Position numbers and translations under genes: made by a program. The notes under the pieces are model-generated. The model did no database searches, had not been told where the DNA came from, and saw only the letters and a program-made list of their open reading frames with translations. Shown in pieces: positions 1 through 8,400 of a stretch of DNA of 64,000 nucleotides (positions are counted from its first letter, which is position 1; every line of letters starts with the position of its first letter). The stretch lies in the NCBI GenBank assembly GCA_001580565.1, contig LRBF01000250.1:1-64000 (forward strand), read 5' to 3'. The DNA comes from Caballeronia megalochromosomata (GTDB taxonomy: Bacteria; Pseudomonadota; Gammaproteobacteria; Burkholderiales; Burkholderiaceae).

Positions 1-120
1 CGATGAATCAGACCGTGCGCGATCCAAGCCCGGTTAGGCCTACGAGGGCACTCGCTACAGCCGGGCCATTAGGTCGATTGCCTGTGCCGCGGCCGGTGTG
101 AAGCACTTTGGATGGGGAAA

Positions 121-190
121 GCTGTTTCTTTGGTTACTTTCTTTGCAGCAGCAAAGAAAGTGACTGCCGCCCCGCACAGGGGCAGTGCAA
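121..190. repeat. Intergenic palindromic element, probably a dispersed repeat
   Basis: A perfect 11-bp inverted repeat (ACTTTCTTTGC at 136-146 and its complement at 151-161) encloses a 4-base loop, AGCA. It is followed by a C-rich stretch containing CCGCACAGGGGCAG. From memory, similar 'ctttggttactttctttg...caaagaaagt' blocks recur between genes in Burkholderia-type genomes, where they are often mis-called as short ORFs. Only one copy lies in this window, so its repeat nature is inferred. There is no T-run after the stem, so it is not a classical terminator. The rest of 1-261 shows no gene that can be supported. Confidence 0.55.
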
Positions 191-261
191 ATAGACCGAC
201 ACGAACTCAGGATTCCATAGAAGACGCGCAAGCAAGCGAAACAACGAGACAACCAAAAGCC

Positions 262-1035
262 ATGTCACTAGCACGATACCCCAGCCTGGAAGGCAAAACC
301 GTCCTGATCACCGGCGGCGCGACCGGCATCGGCGAGGCCTTCGTCGAGCACTTCTTCGACCAGGGCGCAAAAGTCGCCTTCTTCGACATCGACACCGACG
401 CCGGCGAGGCGCTCGCCGACCGCCTGGGTGCAGCCCCGACAGCAAACCGCACCCGCCCGATGTTCCTGCGCGTCGACCTGACCGACATCGACGCGTTGAG
501 AAAAGGCATCGCGGATGTCAGAGCCGCATTCGGCCCGATCGGCGTGCTCGTGAACAACGCGGCCAACGACAAGCGCCATGCGATCGAAGACGTCACGCCC
601 GAGTCCTACGATGCGGGCATCGCGGTCAACATCCGTCATCAGTTCTTCGCGGCTCAGGCCGTGATCGACGACATGAAGCGGCTGGGCGGCGGCTCGATCG
701 TCAATCTCGGCTCGATCAGCTGGATGCTCAAGCAAGGCAACTTTCCCGTCTACACGACGTCGAAATCGGCGGTGCAGGGCATGACGCGCGGCCTAGCGCG
801 CGATCTCGGCAAGTTCGGCATTCGCGTGAATACGCTCGTGCCGGGCTGGGTGATGACCGAAAAGCAAAAGCGTCTGTGGCTCGACGAGGCCGGCAAGGAA
901 GCGATCAGGCAGGGCCAGTGCATCGGCGGGGAACTGCTGCCCGCGCATCTCGCGCGCGCGGCGCTCTTTCTCGCTTCGGACGACAGCAGCATGATGACGG
1001 CGCAAGACATCGTCGTCGACGGAGGATGGGCCTGA
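262..1035 (+). CDS. SDR-family sugar 1-dehydrogenase (xylose/galactose/arabinose type)
   Basis: This 257-residue classical short-chain dehydrogenase probably oxidises an aldopyranose to its lactone with NAD(P)+ in the cytosol. The Rossmann motif TGGATGIG is at residues 17-24, NNA at 98-100, the catalytic Ser at 151 and YxxxK at 164-168. The stretches NNAANDKRH and GSISW closely resemble Caulobacter-type xylose dehydrogenase (XylB), which points to a sugar rather than a keto-acyl substrate. The ATG at 262 was chosen because the upstream in-frame extension runs through the intergenic repeat. The stop overlaps the start of the lactonase gene (TGATG), so the two are translationally coupled: lactone made here would be opened by the next enzyme. 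The exact sugar cannot be read from sequence. Confidence 0.85.
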   Translation: MSLARYPSLEGKTVLITGGATGIGEAFVEHFFDQGAKVAFFDIDTDAGEALADRLGAAPTANRTRPMFLRVDLTDIDALRKGIADVRAAFGPIGVLVNNAANDKRHAIEDVTPESYDAGIAVNIRHQFFAAQAVIDDMKRLGGGSIVNLGSISWMLKQGNFPVYTTSKSAVQGMTRGLARDLGKFGIRVNTLVPGWVMTEKQKRLWLDEAGKEAIRQGQCIGGELLPAHLARAALFLASDDSSMMTAQDIVVDGGWA

Positions 1036-1913
1036 TGAACTCGACTCGCGCGCAGCTTCTGATCGACAGCCAGTGTTCGCTCGGCGAAGGCGCGACGTGG
1101 TGCGCCGCGAGCGGCCGCTTCTGGTGGACCGATATCGAAGGCAGCAAACTGTGGCGCTACGATCCGCGCGACGGCAAGAGCGAATCATTCGCCATGCCCG
1201 AACGGCTCGGCTGCTTCACGCCGTGCGCCGATGCGCGTTTCCTGCTGCTCGGGCTCGCGTCGCGGCTCGCGTTCTATGAAATCGCGACGGGTCACATCGA
1301 CACCATCATGGAAGTCGAAGCCGATTTGCCCACCCGTCTGAACGACGGCCGTTGCGACCGGGAAGGGCGTTTCGTGTTCGGCACGAAGCACGATATCGAG
1401 GATGCGCAGCCGATCGGCGGGTTTTATCGGCTGAACGGGGATCTGTCGCTGGAGCGCCTGCCGCTCGGCAATTGCGCAATCTCGAACAGCATCGGCTTCT
1501 CCCCGGACGGCGCGACGATGTACTACTGCGATTCGCCGACGCGCCAGATCCGCGTCTGCGACTATCCGACGTTCGCGAACGACCGCGTGTTCGTCGCGCT
1601 GACGGATGCGACCGGCGTGCCCGATGGCTCGATCGTCGATGCCGACGGCGGCTTGTGGAACGCGCAGTGGGGCGGCGCGCGCGTCGTGCGCTATGGACCC
1701 GATGGCCGCGAGACCGCGCGCATCGACGTGCCGAGCGCGCAGCCGAGTTGCGCCGCGTTCGGCGGCGCGGACTTCGGCACGCTCTATGTGACGAGCGCGC
1801 GCATCGGCCTCGCCGACGACGCGCTGAAAAGCGATGCGCACGCGGGCGGCGTGTTCGTCGCGACGCCCGGCGCGCGCGGCATCGCCGAAGCGGTTTTCGC
1901 GGGCAAGGCGTAA
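1035..1913 (+). CDS. SMP-30/gluconolactonase/LRE family sugar lactonase
   Basis: This 292-residue six-bladed beta-propeller protein of the SMP-30/regucalcin family hydrolyses aldonolactones to aldonic acids using one divalent metal. Likely metal ligands are the Glu in LGEGATW (residue 18), the Asn in LNDGR (about 103) and the Asp in GVPDGS (about 197), in the usual family order. The start codon overlaps the stop of the sugar dehydrogenase by one base, giving a dehydrogenase-lactonase pair typical of non-phosphorylative pentose or galactose oxidation. Downstream is an aldose 1-epimerase. Substrate (arabino-, xylono- or galactono-lactone) is not resolved. Confidence 0.87.
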   Translation: MNSTRAQLLIDSQCSLGEGATWCAASGRFWWTDIEGSKLWRYDPRDGKSESFAMPERLGCFTPCADARFLLLGLASRLAFYEIATGHIDTIMEVEADLPTRLNDGRCDREGRFVFGTKHDIEDAQPIGGFYRLNGDLSLERLPLGNCAISNSIGFSPDGATMYYCDSPTRQIRVCDYPTFANDRVFVALTDATGVPDGSIVDADGGLWNAQWGGARVVRYGPDGRETARIDVPSAQPSCAAFGGADFGTLYVTSARIGLADDALKSDAHAGGVFVATPGARGIAEAVFAGKA

Positions 1914-2002
1914 CTAAAAAAAGCGAGGCGGCGCGCAATCGACGCGTCGCCCGGCACACCCCGGCGACGCCGGGTCTTTCGCCTCTCGATGGAGCACGAG
2001 TC

Positions 2003-3106
2003 ATGGCTGTTGCGCGCACAGAGCAAAGACCGAATCCTGCATCGACGTCCAAGACACAGGCGAACGCCCGCCGTTCGAGGCTCGCCGCCGCGACCGAACC
2101 GCCGATCCGCCCCGGTCCGCACACCGCGGCCGTTGCGATGGGCGGCCCGGCCGTCGACGGCTGCATCACACTCGCCAACGCGCATCTGCGGCTCGAACTC
2201 GCGCCGTCGCTCGGCGGCGGGATCACGCGTTTCGACTGGCGGCATCAGGGCGCGCTGGTGCCGATCTTCCGGCCGTGCGTCGATCCGGGTCCGGACACCG
2301 ATCCCAATCAGCTCGCGTGCTATCCGCTTCTGCCATATTCGAACCGTATCGGAAACGGGCACTTTCAGTTTTCCGGTCGCTCGATCGACGTGCCTTGCAA
2401 CCGCGCGGGCGAACCGCTGCCGCTTCATGGCGACGGCTGGCTCGGCGCGTGGAACGTCGCGGAGGAAACGTCCACGCGGGTGCGCCTCACGCTCGATCGT
2501 AGCGACGGCAAGCCTTATGCCTTTCGCGCCGCCCAGACCTACACGCTCGACGACGCGACGCTCGCCGTGACGCTCGATGTCGAAAACACCGGTGATGACG
2601 CGCTGCCTTTCGGACTCGGGCTGCACCCATTCCTGATGCGCGAGGCGGACACGGAGTTGTCCGCGGCGGCGGGCGGCGTGTGGCTGTGCGGCGACGACTG
2701 GCTTCCGGTGCGCCACGTGCCGGCGCCGCCCGCGTGGCAATTCGGCGTCGCGTATCCGATGCCGTCGGAGATGGTGAACAACGCGTTCACCGGCTGGAGC
2801 GGCCGCACGAGCGTGCTGTGGCCCAAGCGCCGCCTGTCGCTCACGATCGCAGCCGACACCGATTACTACGTGCTGTACGCGCCGCCCGGCGAGAGCTTTT
2901 TCTGCTTCGAGCCCGTCGATCATCCGATCAACGCGGTGAATCTGCCCGGCGGCGGAGAAGCGCATGGTATGACCGTGCTCGAACCGGGCGAGCGGTTGTC
3001 GCGCGAGTTTCGGTTCACTGTCGAGCGCACCGGGGAAGCGGCGCGGCGCGCGAGGCCACGCACGCGAGCGGGAGCGAAGGCGCGCGCACGAGACGCTTCG
3101 CGCTGA
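2003..3106 (+). CDS. Aldose 1-epimerase (mutarotase) family protein
   Basis: This 367-residue galactose-mutarotase-like protein interconverts alpha and beta anomers of aldoses. The core begins about residue 50 (ITLANAHLRLELAPSLGG); the catalytic His lies in PLHGDGW and the probable catalytic Glu in FEPVDHPINAVN near the C-terminus. The ATG at 2003 has a GGAG about 9 bases upstream. It leaves a 45-residue basic, low-complexity N-terminus that homologues usually lack, so a later start is possible. The C-terminus ends in an Arg/Ala-rich tail of about 25 residues. It follows the lactonase by 89 bp and is probably the third gene of the sugar-oxidation operon, supplying the anomer used by the dehydrogenase. 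Confidence 0.8.
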   Translation: MAVARTEQRPNPASTSKTQANARRSRLAAATEPPIRPGPHTAAVAMGGPAVDGCITLANAHLRLELAPSLGGGITRFDWRHQGALVPIFRPCVDPGPDTDPNQLACYPLLPYSNRIGNGHFQFSGRSIDVPCNRAGEPLPLHGDGWLGAWNVAEETSTRVRLTLDRSDGKPYAFRAAQTYTLDDATLAVTLDVENTGDDALPFGLGLHPFLMREADTELSAAAGGVWLCGDDWLPVRHVPAPPAWQFGVAYPMPSEMVNNAFTGWSGRTSVLWPKRRLSLTIAADTDYYVLYAPPGESFFCFEPVDHPINAVNLPGGGEAHGMTVLEPGERLSREFRFTVERTGEAARRARPRTRAGAKARARDASR

Positions 3107-3172
3107 CGCGGACAGGGACGCGCTGCCACGCACGTTAAAATGCGTGGCATCGACGTTCAACGAAATCCCGCC

Positions 3173-3985
3173 ATGTCCTTCATCCAGACCCTCAACGCCG
3201 CGTGGTCGCGCACGCAATCGCTTCTGTGCGTCGGCCTCGACCCGGAGCCCGCGAAATTCCCCGGCGCGCTCAACGGCCGCCCCGATGCGATCTTCGAGTT
3301 CTGCAAAAACATCGTCGATGCCACCGCGCCGTATGCGTCGTCGTTCAAGCCGCAGATCGCGTACTTCGCGGCGCATCGCGCGGAAGATCAGCTCGAAGCG
3401 CTGATCGCGCATATCCACGAGCAACACGCCGGCATGCCGGTGATTCTGGACGCGAAGCGCGGCGATATCGGCAGCACGGCCGAGCAGTACGCGAAAGAAG
3501 CGTTCGAGCGCTACAAGGCGGACGCCGTGACGGTCAATCCGTACATGGGCTTCGATTCGATCGAGCCGTATCTCGAACACGAAGGCCGCGGCGTGATCGT
3601 GCTGTGCCGTACGTCGAACGCGGGCGGCTCGGATCTGCAATTTCTGGAGACGGGCGGCAAGCCGCTGTATCAGGTCGTCGCGACGCTCGCGGCTGAGAAG
3701 TGGAACGCGAGCGGCCAGCTCGGGCTGGTCGTCGGCGCGACGTTCCCGAAGGAAATCGAAACGGTGCGCGGAATCGTCGGCGATATGCCCTTGCTGATTC
3801 CGGGCATCGGCGCGCAAGGCGGCGATGTCGAAGCGACCGTGCGCGCGGGCCGCACCGCGAACGGCGCGGGCATGCTGATCAACTCGTCGCGCGCGATCCT
3901 TTACGCGGGCAAGGGCGATGACTACGCGCAGGCCGCGGCCGCCGCGGCGAAGCAGACGCGCGACACGATCAACGCTTACCGTTAA
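3173..3985 (+). CDS. pyrF: Orotidine 5'-phosphate decarboxylase
   Basis: PyrF converts OMP to UMP, the last step of de novo pyrimidine synthesis. At 270 residues it is the longer PyrF type found in beta-proteobacteria and actinobacteria. The catalytic Asp-Lys-Asp signature is seen as LDAKRGDIG, with the Lys at residue 95; CVGLDPEP near the N-terminus and IPGIGAQGGD near the C-terminus complete the phosphate-binding barrel. The ATG at 3173 aligns with the family start (MSFIQTLN); an upstream in-frame ATG at 3140 would add 11 unconserved residues. A TTAAAAT at 3135-3141 could be a -10 element, with a poor -35. It stands alone and converges on the helicase gene. Confidence 0.95.
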   Translation: MSFIQTLNAAWSRTQSLLCVGLDPEPAKFPGALNGRPDAIFEFCKNIVDATAPYASSFKPQIAYFAAHRAEDQLEALIAHIHEQHAGMPVILDAKRGDIGSTAEQYAKEAFERYKADAVTVNPYMGFDSIEPYLEHEGRGVIVLCRTSNAGGSDLQFLETGGKPLYQVVATLAAEKWNASGQLGLVVGATFPKEIETVRGIVGDMPLLIPGIGAQGGDVEATVRAGRTANGAGMLINSSRAILYAGKGDDYAQAAAAAAKQTRDTINAYR

Positions 3986-3994
3986 GCGCGCGCT

Positions 3995-6900
3995 TCAGGC
4001 ATCGGGCAACGGCGCGAACAGCGCGTCGATGTCCTCGGCGGAGAATTTCTCCACCGCACGCGTGTCCTCGGACAGAATGCCCGCCGCGAGCGCTGCCTTG
4101 CGCTCCTGCATCGCCAGTATTTTTTCTTCGATACTGCCCGTCACGACGAGCTTGTACACGAACACCGGCTTGTCCTGCCCGATGCGGTGCGCCCGGTCCG
4201 TCGCCTGATTCTCGGCAGCGGGGTTCCACCACGGATCGTAATGAATGACGGTATCGGCGGCGGTCAGATTCAGGCCGACGCCGCCCGCCTTCAGGCTGAT
4301 CAGGAAGATCGGCGCTTCGCCCGCCTGAAAGCGCCGCACGGGCGTCGTGCGGTCAGCGGTGTCGCCGGTCAGCGTGACGTAGCCGAGGCCGGCTGCGTCG
4401 AGCGCGGCGGCAATGATCGCGAGCATGCCCGTGAATTGCGAGAACACGAGCACGCGCCGGCCTTCCTCGATGAGACTCGGAAGCATGTCGAGCAAAAGCG
4501 CGAGCTTCGCCGATCCCTGCGTTTTCTTCGCGCCCGGCAGCTTGACGAGCGAGGGATCGCAGCACACTTGCCGCAGCTTCAGGAGCGCATCGAGCATCAG
4601 GATATGGCTGCGCGCGAAACCTTGCTGCGCGATGGCGTCGCGCACTTTCTTCTGCATCGCGGCGCGCACGGTCTCATAGAGGTCGCGCTGCGCGTCCTCC
4701 AGCTCGACGCTGCGCACGATCATGGTCTTCTGCGGCAACTCGGCCGCGACATCGTCCTTGCGACGGCGAAGCACGAAAGGGCGAATCCGGCGCGCGAGCA
4801 GGTCACGGCGCATCCCGTCGTTCTGCTTTTCGATCGGCTTGCGCCAGCGGGCTGCGAAATCTTTTTGCGTGCCGAGAAAGCCGGGCAGCAGGAAATCGAA
4901 TTGCGACCAGAGTTCGCCCAGATGATTCTCGAGCGGCGTGCCCGTCAAGCACAGACGATGCCGCGCGGGCAACGTTCGGATGACACCCGCCGCCTTGCTC
5001 GACGCGTTCTTCACATACTGCGCTTCATCGAGTATCAGCAGGTGATAGTCGTGCTGCGCAAGCGCTTCGTGATCGCGCCAGACGAGCGGATACGTCGTGA
5101 CGATGAGCTCGTGCTCCGGGATGCGCGCAAAGCGTTCGTGGCGCAGCGGCCCATGCAGATCCAGCACCTTGAGTTTGGGCGCGAAACGCTGCGCTTCTTC
5201 CTGCCAGTTGTTCACGAGCGTGGTCGGGACGACGATCAGCGCCGGACGCGTGAGACGGCCAGCCTCCTTTTCAACGAGGATGTGCGCGAGCGTCTGCACG
5301 GTCTTGCCGAGGCCCATGTCGTCGGCGAGCACGCCGGCGAGGTCGTGTTCGCGCAGGAACTGCATCCAGTCGACGCCTTCGCGCTGATAGTCGCGCAACT
5401 TCGCTTTCAAACCGCGCGGCAGGGCGATGCGGCGCGGTCCGGCGGCATTGCGCAGCCGTTGCGCGAGTCCGACGACCGACGCGTCGCCGTCGAATTGCCA
5501 GCGCAGTTTTCCATCGGCTTCGGCAAGGCGGCCGGCTTCCAGCGCCGACAGCCGCAGCGGCGTATCTGCGTGAGGATCGGCGCGGTCGAACAGGTCGATC
5601 AGCGCGTGCACGAGCGGTTTGATCCGCGCGGCCCGCACCATGAAGCGCCTGCCCGCCTGCGTACGGAATTCGACGGCGTGGGCGTCGTCGATCAGGTCGA
5701 TCGCGCCGTTGAGCCAGCGGTGGTCGCGGGCGAAAAGTTCGGTGAGCAGCGGTTCGAGGCGCACGCGCTCCGTCTCGACCATGATGCCCAGTTCGAGATC
5801 GAACCAGTTGTTTTCGGCGGCGCGCGCGGTTGCCTCGATTTGTTCGACCTCGACGACATCGAAACGGGAATTGGGCTCGATGACGACACGCCAGCCGGCT
5901 TCACGCAGAGCGGGCACCTGTTCGGCGACGAACGCGGGCCACGCATCGGGCGAAGGCAAGACGAAGGCGCCGGCATACTGCGAATCGTCGCGAAGGCCCT
6001 GAATACGGGTGATGGACTTCAGCCCGGCCTCGATCAGACGATTCCAGCACGCGTCCTCAGCATCTTTCCGGCGCGCGATGCGGACGCGTTCGCCGTCCGC
6101 GAGCCGCACGAGTGTCTCGAGGCTGTTCGCCGGAATCGTGATGCCGCCGTAGTCGAAATCGAACCGGGCGATGTCGAGTTCCACCGGTGGCGTGTTCAGC
6201 CTGCGAGGCGCGTCGAGCAGAAGCGTGGCGAGCGTGAGCACGGGCACCGGCGCGACGTCGATCGTGCGGGTTTCCGTGGCGCCGTCGGCGGGCGGCGCGG
6301 GCAGTTCGGCCGCAAATTCGGCGAGCGCCGCGCGCACGATGGCCGCTTCCTCGAGCGTCAGCACCGGCATCTCCAGGTAGTCGGCGAGGAGCTCATCGGG
6401 CACGGGTGAATCAACGGGTCCGGTTTCGTTCCTGACGCCGTCGAAGTACCACGGCGGTTCGGTCGGCAGCACGACGCCGCCTTCGGGCTCGGTTTCGAGC
6501 GCCGCGAAGATCATGTCGTCGTGGTGCGGAATCCATTCGATGTTGCAGCGGCGGCGCGCGCCTTCGCGCAAGGGCCGTTTCAGTTGCAGGGCATTTGCGT
6601 TCGGCTCGAAGTAGAGACGGCCGGTTGCGAGCATCATCTGCCAGACTACCGCGCCGCGCTTGCCGAGCGGTGCGTAGCCGCCGCCCGCAAAGCCGCGCTC
6701 GGTTCTGAGCGCGCGAATGATCGCGTCGTCCTCGGAAGACACGAATTTCGGCGGGCTTTTCCAGGCGGCGTAGTTCGGGTACCAGCTTTCGGTCGCGCGG
6801 ATCGCGCCATCGACGTTGATGCGCGCCTTGAGCGTCACCAGTTCGAAACCCGAGTGACCGCGCATCGACGGCACGAGTACGTAGACAATCTGGTACACCG

Positions 6901-7309
6901 CGCCGGTAGCAGGCCGGGCCGCTTTCGCCTGCGCCTGCCGCGTCGCCTCGACCTTGGCGCGAAAGCCCGACAGCCACCGCTCGACGTCCAGGCTCAAGCC
7001 GCTTCGCTCAGCCGCTTCCCTTCGTTCCAGCAAGGCGAGCAGCGTTGCCGCGACATGCTTGCAGTCATACCCGACCGGGCAGGAGCAGTAGCCGTGCGGC
7101 CGGCCGCTCTGGAATGTGATCTCGACCGTGTACGGCTCCGGTTGCGTCCCCGGTACCTGTGCGTACAGCATGTGCTCCACCAGGTCGATATCGCCGACGG
7201 CATGAACATAGCCGAGCGCCTTGCCGATGGTCTTCGGGCCCATCCAGCGGGCGACCTGGTCTCTGGTGTAATCGGCCGGATCGGCCATCTGGCTGTTTGA
7301 TTTTGTCAT
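3995..7309 (-). CDS. SWIM zinc-finger SNF2-family DEAD/DEAH helicase
   Basis: This 1104-residue Swi2/Snf2 ATPase is a double-stranded-DNA translocase whose bacterial role (repair, transcription recycling or defence) is uncertain. An N-terminal SWIM zinc finger, CSCPVGYDCKH, has ligands near residues 75, 77, 83 and 85. The RecA-like motor is in the C-terminal half: DDMGLGKT (Walker A), LILDEAQ (Walker B), TGTPLEN (motif III), then ISLKAGGVGLNL and TDRAHRIGQ (motifs V and VI). The middle region (about 150-640) has no motif I recognise. The start MTKSNSQ was chosen because the frame upstream overlaps the CinA-type gene; MADP (ATG ending at 7288) is an alternative. It lies 16 bp downstream of that gene, so the two are probably co-transcribed. 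Confidence 0.9.
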   Translation of the reverse strand: MTKSNSQMADPADYTRDQVARWMGPKTIGKALGYVHAVGDIDLVEHMLYAQVPGTQPEPYTVEITFQSGRPHGYCSCPVGYDCKHVAATLLALLERREAAERSGLSLDVERWLSGFRAKVEATRQAQAKAARPATGAVYQIVYVLVPSMRGHSGFELVTLKARINVDGAIRATESWYPNYAAWKSPPKFVSSEDDAIIRALRTERGFAGGGYAPLGKRGAVVWQMMLATGRLYFEPNANALQLKRPLREGARRRCNIEWIPHHDDMIFAALETEPEGGVVLPTEPPWYFDGVRNETGPVDSPVPDELLADYLEMPVLTLEEAAIVRAALAEFAAELPAPPADGATETRTIDVAPVPVLTLATLLLDAPRRLNTPPVELDIARFDFDYGGITIPANSLETLVRLADGERVRIARRKDAEDACWNRLIEAGLKSITRIQGLRDDSQYAGAFVLPSPDAWPAFVAEQVPALREAGWRVVIEPNSRFDVVEVEQIEATARAAENNWFDLELGIMVETERVRLEPLLTELFARDHRWLNGAIDLIDDAHAVEFRTQAGRRFMVRAARIKPLVHALIDLFDRADPHADTPLRLSALEAGRLAEADGKLRWQFDGDASVVGLAQRLRNAAGPRRIALPRGLKAKLRDYQREGVDWMQFLREHDLAGVLADDMGLGKTVQTLAHILVEKEAGRLTRPALIVVPTTLVNNWQEEAQRFAPKLKVLDLHGPLRHERFARIPEHELIVTTYPLVWRDHEALAQHDYHLLILDEAQYVKNASSKAAGVIRTLPARHRLCLTGTPLENHLGELWSQFDFLLPGFLGTQKDFAARWRKPIEKQNDGMRRDLLARRIRPFVLRRRKDDVAAELPQKTMIVRSVELEDAQRDLYETVRAAMQKKVRDAIAQQGFARSHILMLDALLKLRQVCCDPSLVKLPGAKKTQGSAKLALLLDMLPSLIEEGRRVLVFSQFTGMLAIIAAALDAAGLGYVTLTGDTADRTTPVRRFQAGEAPIFLISLKAGGVGLNLTAADTVIHYDPWWNPAAENQATDRAHRIGQDKPVFVYKLVVTGSIEEKILAMQERKAALAAGILSEDTRAVEKFSAEDIDALFAPLPDA

Positions 7310-7325
7310 GCGATGCAGTTGCGGT

Positions 7326-7826
7326 TCACCGTTCACGCTGCTCCAGAAACTCCAGCAGTTTGCGCAACGCGTGCGCGGCCGCCTGCGTGCGCACCTGCTC
7401 GCGGTCGCCCTTGAACAATTGCGTCTCGACGCCCGTATGCAGACGGTTGCTCCACGCGAACGAGACCGTGCCCACCGGCTTCGCCTCGCTGCCTCCCGCC
7501 GGACCCGCGACACCCGTGATCGCCACCGACACCTGCGCGCGGCTGTTGCGCAGCGCGCCTTCGGCCATCGCCTTCGCGACGTGCTCGCTGACCGCGCCGT
7601 GCTGCTCGATCAATGCGGCCGGCACGCCGATCATCTCGATCTTCGCGTGATTCGAATACGTGACGAAACCGCGCTCGAACCATGCGCTGCTGCCGGAAAT
7701 ATCGGTGATGGCGGCCGCGACCATGCCGCCCGTGCACGACTCGGCGGTCGCGAGCATCAGCCGTTCGTCGCGCAGCTTGTTGCCCACGCGAATCGCAAGT
7801 TGGTGAACGACGGTGTCGGTTGGCAT
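7326..7826 (-). CDS. CinA-family nicotinamide-nucleotide amidohydrolase
   Basis: This 166-residue protein corresponds to the stand-alone C-terminal CinA domain (PncC/YgaD type), which deamidates NMN to nicotinate mononucleotide in NAD salvage. The conserved N-terminal signature AESCTGGMVA and the ITGVAGPAGGS loop are both present, containing the family Ser/Thr catalytic region. The N-terminal MoCF-like domain of full CinA is absent, as in other stand-alone forms. It sits between pgpA (28 bp upstream) and the SNF2 helicase (16 bp downstream), all leftward, consistent with one transcript thiL-pgpA-pncC-helicase. Confidence 0.9.
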   Translation of the reverse strand: MPTDTVVHQLAIRVGNKLRDERLMLATAESCTGGMVAAAITDISGSSAWFERGFVTYSNHAKIEMIGVPAALIEQHGAVSEHVAKAMAEGALRNSRAQVSVAITGVAGPAGGSEAKPVGTVSFAWSNRLHTGVETQLFKGDREQVRTQAAAHALRKLLEFLEQRER

Positions 7827-7854
7827 GGCGGTGCTCTCGAAGAATGGAAAATGA

Positions 7855-8400
7855 TCAGACGGTCATGCGCCAGAGCGCGATCACGAGCAGCGTGAAGAAC
7901 GCCGCGACGAGGTCATCGAACATGATGCCGAAGCCGCCTTTCAAATGCCGGTCGAAATAGCGGATGGGCGGCGGCTTCACCATGTCGAAGAAGCGGAACA
8001 CGATGAACGCCCACAACTGGCCGGTAAATGTCGCGGGCGTGACGAGCAGCAGCACGAGCCAGAACGCGACGATTTCATCCCACACGACCGGCGACGGATC
8101 AGCGATACCCATCTTCTTCGCGGTGAAGCCGGTAAACCAGCATCCGGCGACGAAGCCGACGACGATCAGCGCGCCCCATTCGGCGACCGTCAGATGCGGA
8201 TTGAACACGACGAACGACATCCACGCGAACAGCGTGCCGACCGTGCCCGGCGCGACGGGAGACAGCCCGCTGCCGAAGCCGAGCGAAAGAATATGCAGCG
8301 GATGGGTGAGCATGAAGCGCGCGCTCGCCTTGCGCGGCGCCGCGCGCGGCGGATTGGGCGAATCGTTCGGTTCGCCCGCGAGAGTCGGGTCAGTCTGCAT
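7855..8400 (-). CDS. pgpA: Phosphatidylglycerophosphatase A
   Basis: PgpA is a 181-residue inner-membrane phosphatase that dephosphorylates phosphatidylglycerophosphate to phosphatidylglycerol. Family hallmarks are GFGSGLSPVAPGTVGTL near residue 45, WDEIVAFW, and the acidic RYFDRHLKGGFGIMFDDLVA motif near the C-terminus. Three to four hydrophobic segments follow a polar N-terminus of about 30 residues rich in Pro/Ala. Its start overlaps the 3' end of thiL by 11 bp, an arrangement (thiL-pgpA) common in proteobacteria and indicating translational coupling. Confidence 0.94.
   Translation of the reverse strand: MQTDPTLAGEPNDSPNPPRAAPRKASARFMLTHPLHILSLGFGSGLSPVAPGTVGTLFAWMSFVVFNPHLTVAEWGALIVVGFVAGCWFTGFTAKKMGIADPSPVVWDEIVAFWLVLLLVTPATFTGQLWAFIVFRFFDMVKPPPIRYFDRHLKGGFGIMFDDLVAAFFTLLVIALWRMTV

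Noticed and set aside
1..111. C-terminal end of a gene running in from the left
   Set aside because: A frame from base 3 is open to about base 101, but its short Pro/Arg-rich translation has no recognisable family feature.
4187..6409. 740-codon open frame antisense to the SNF2 helicase
   Set aside because: Starts with GTG inside the helicase gene, no motif, and covers the helicase active-site codons in reverse.
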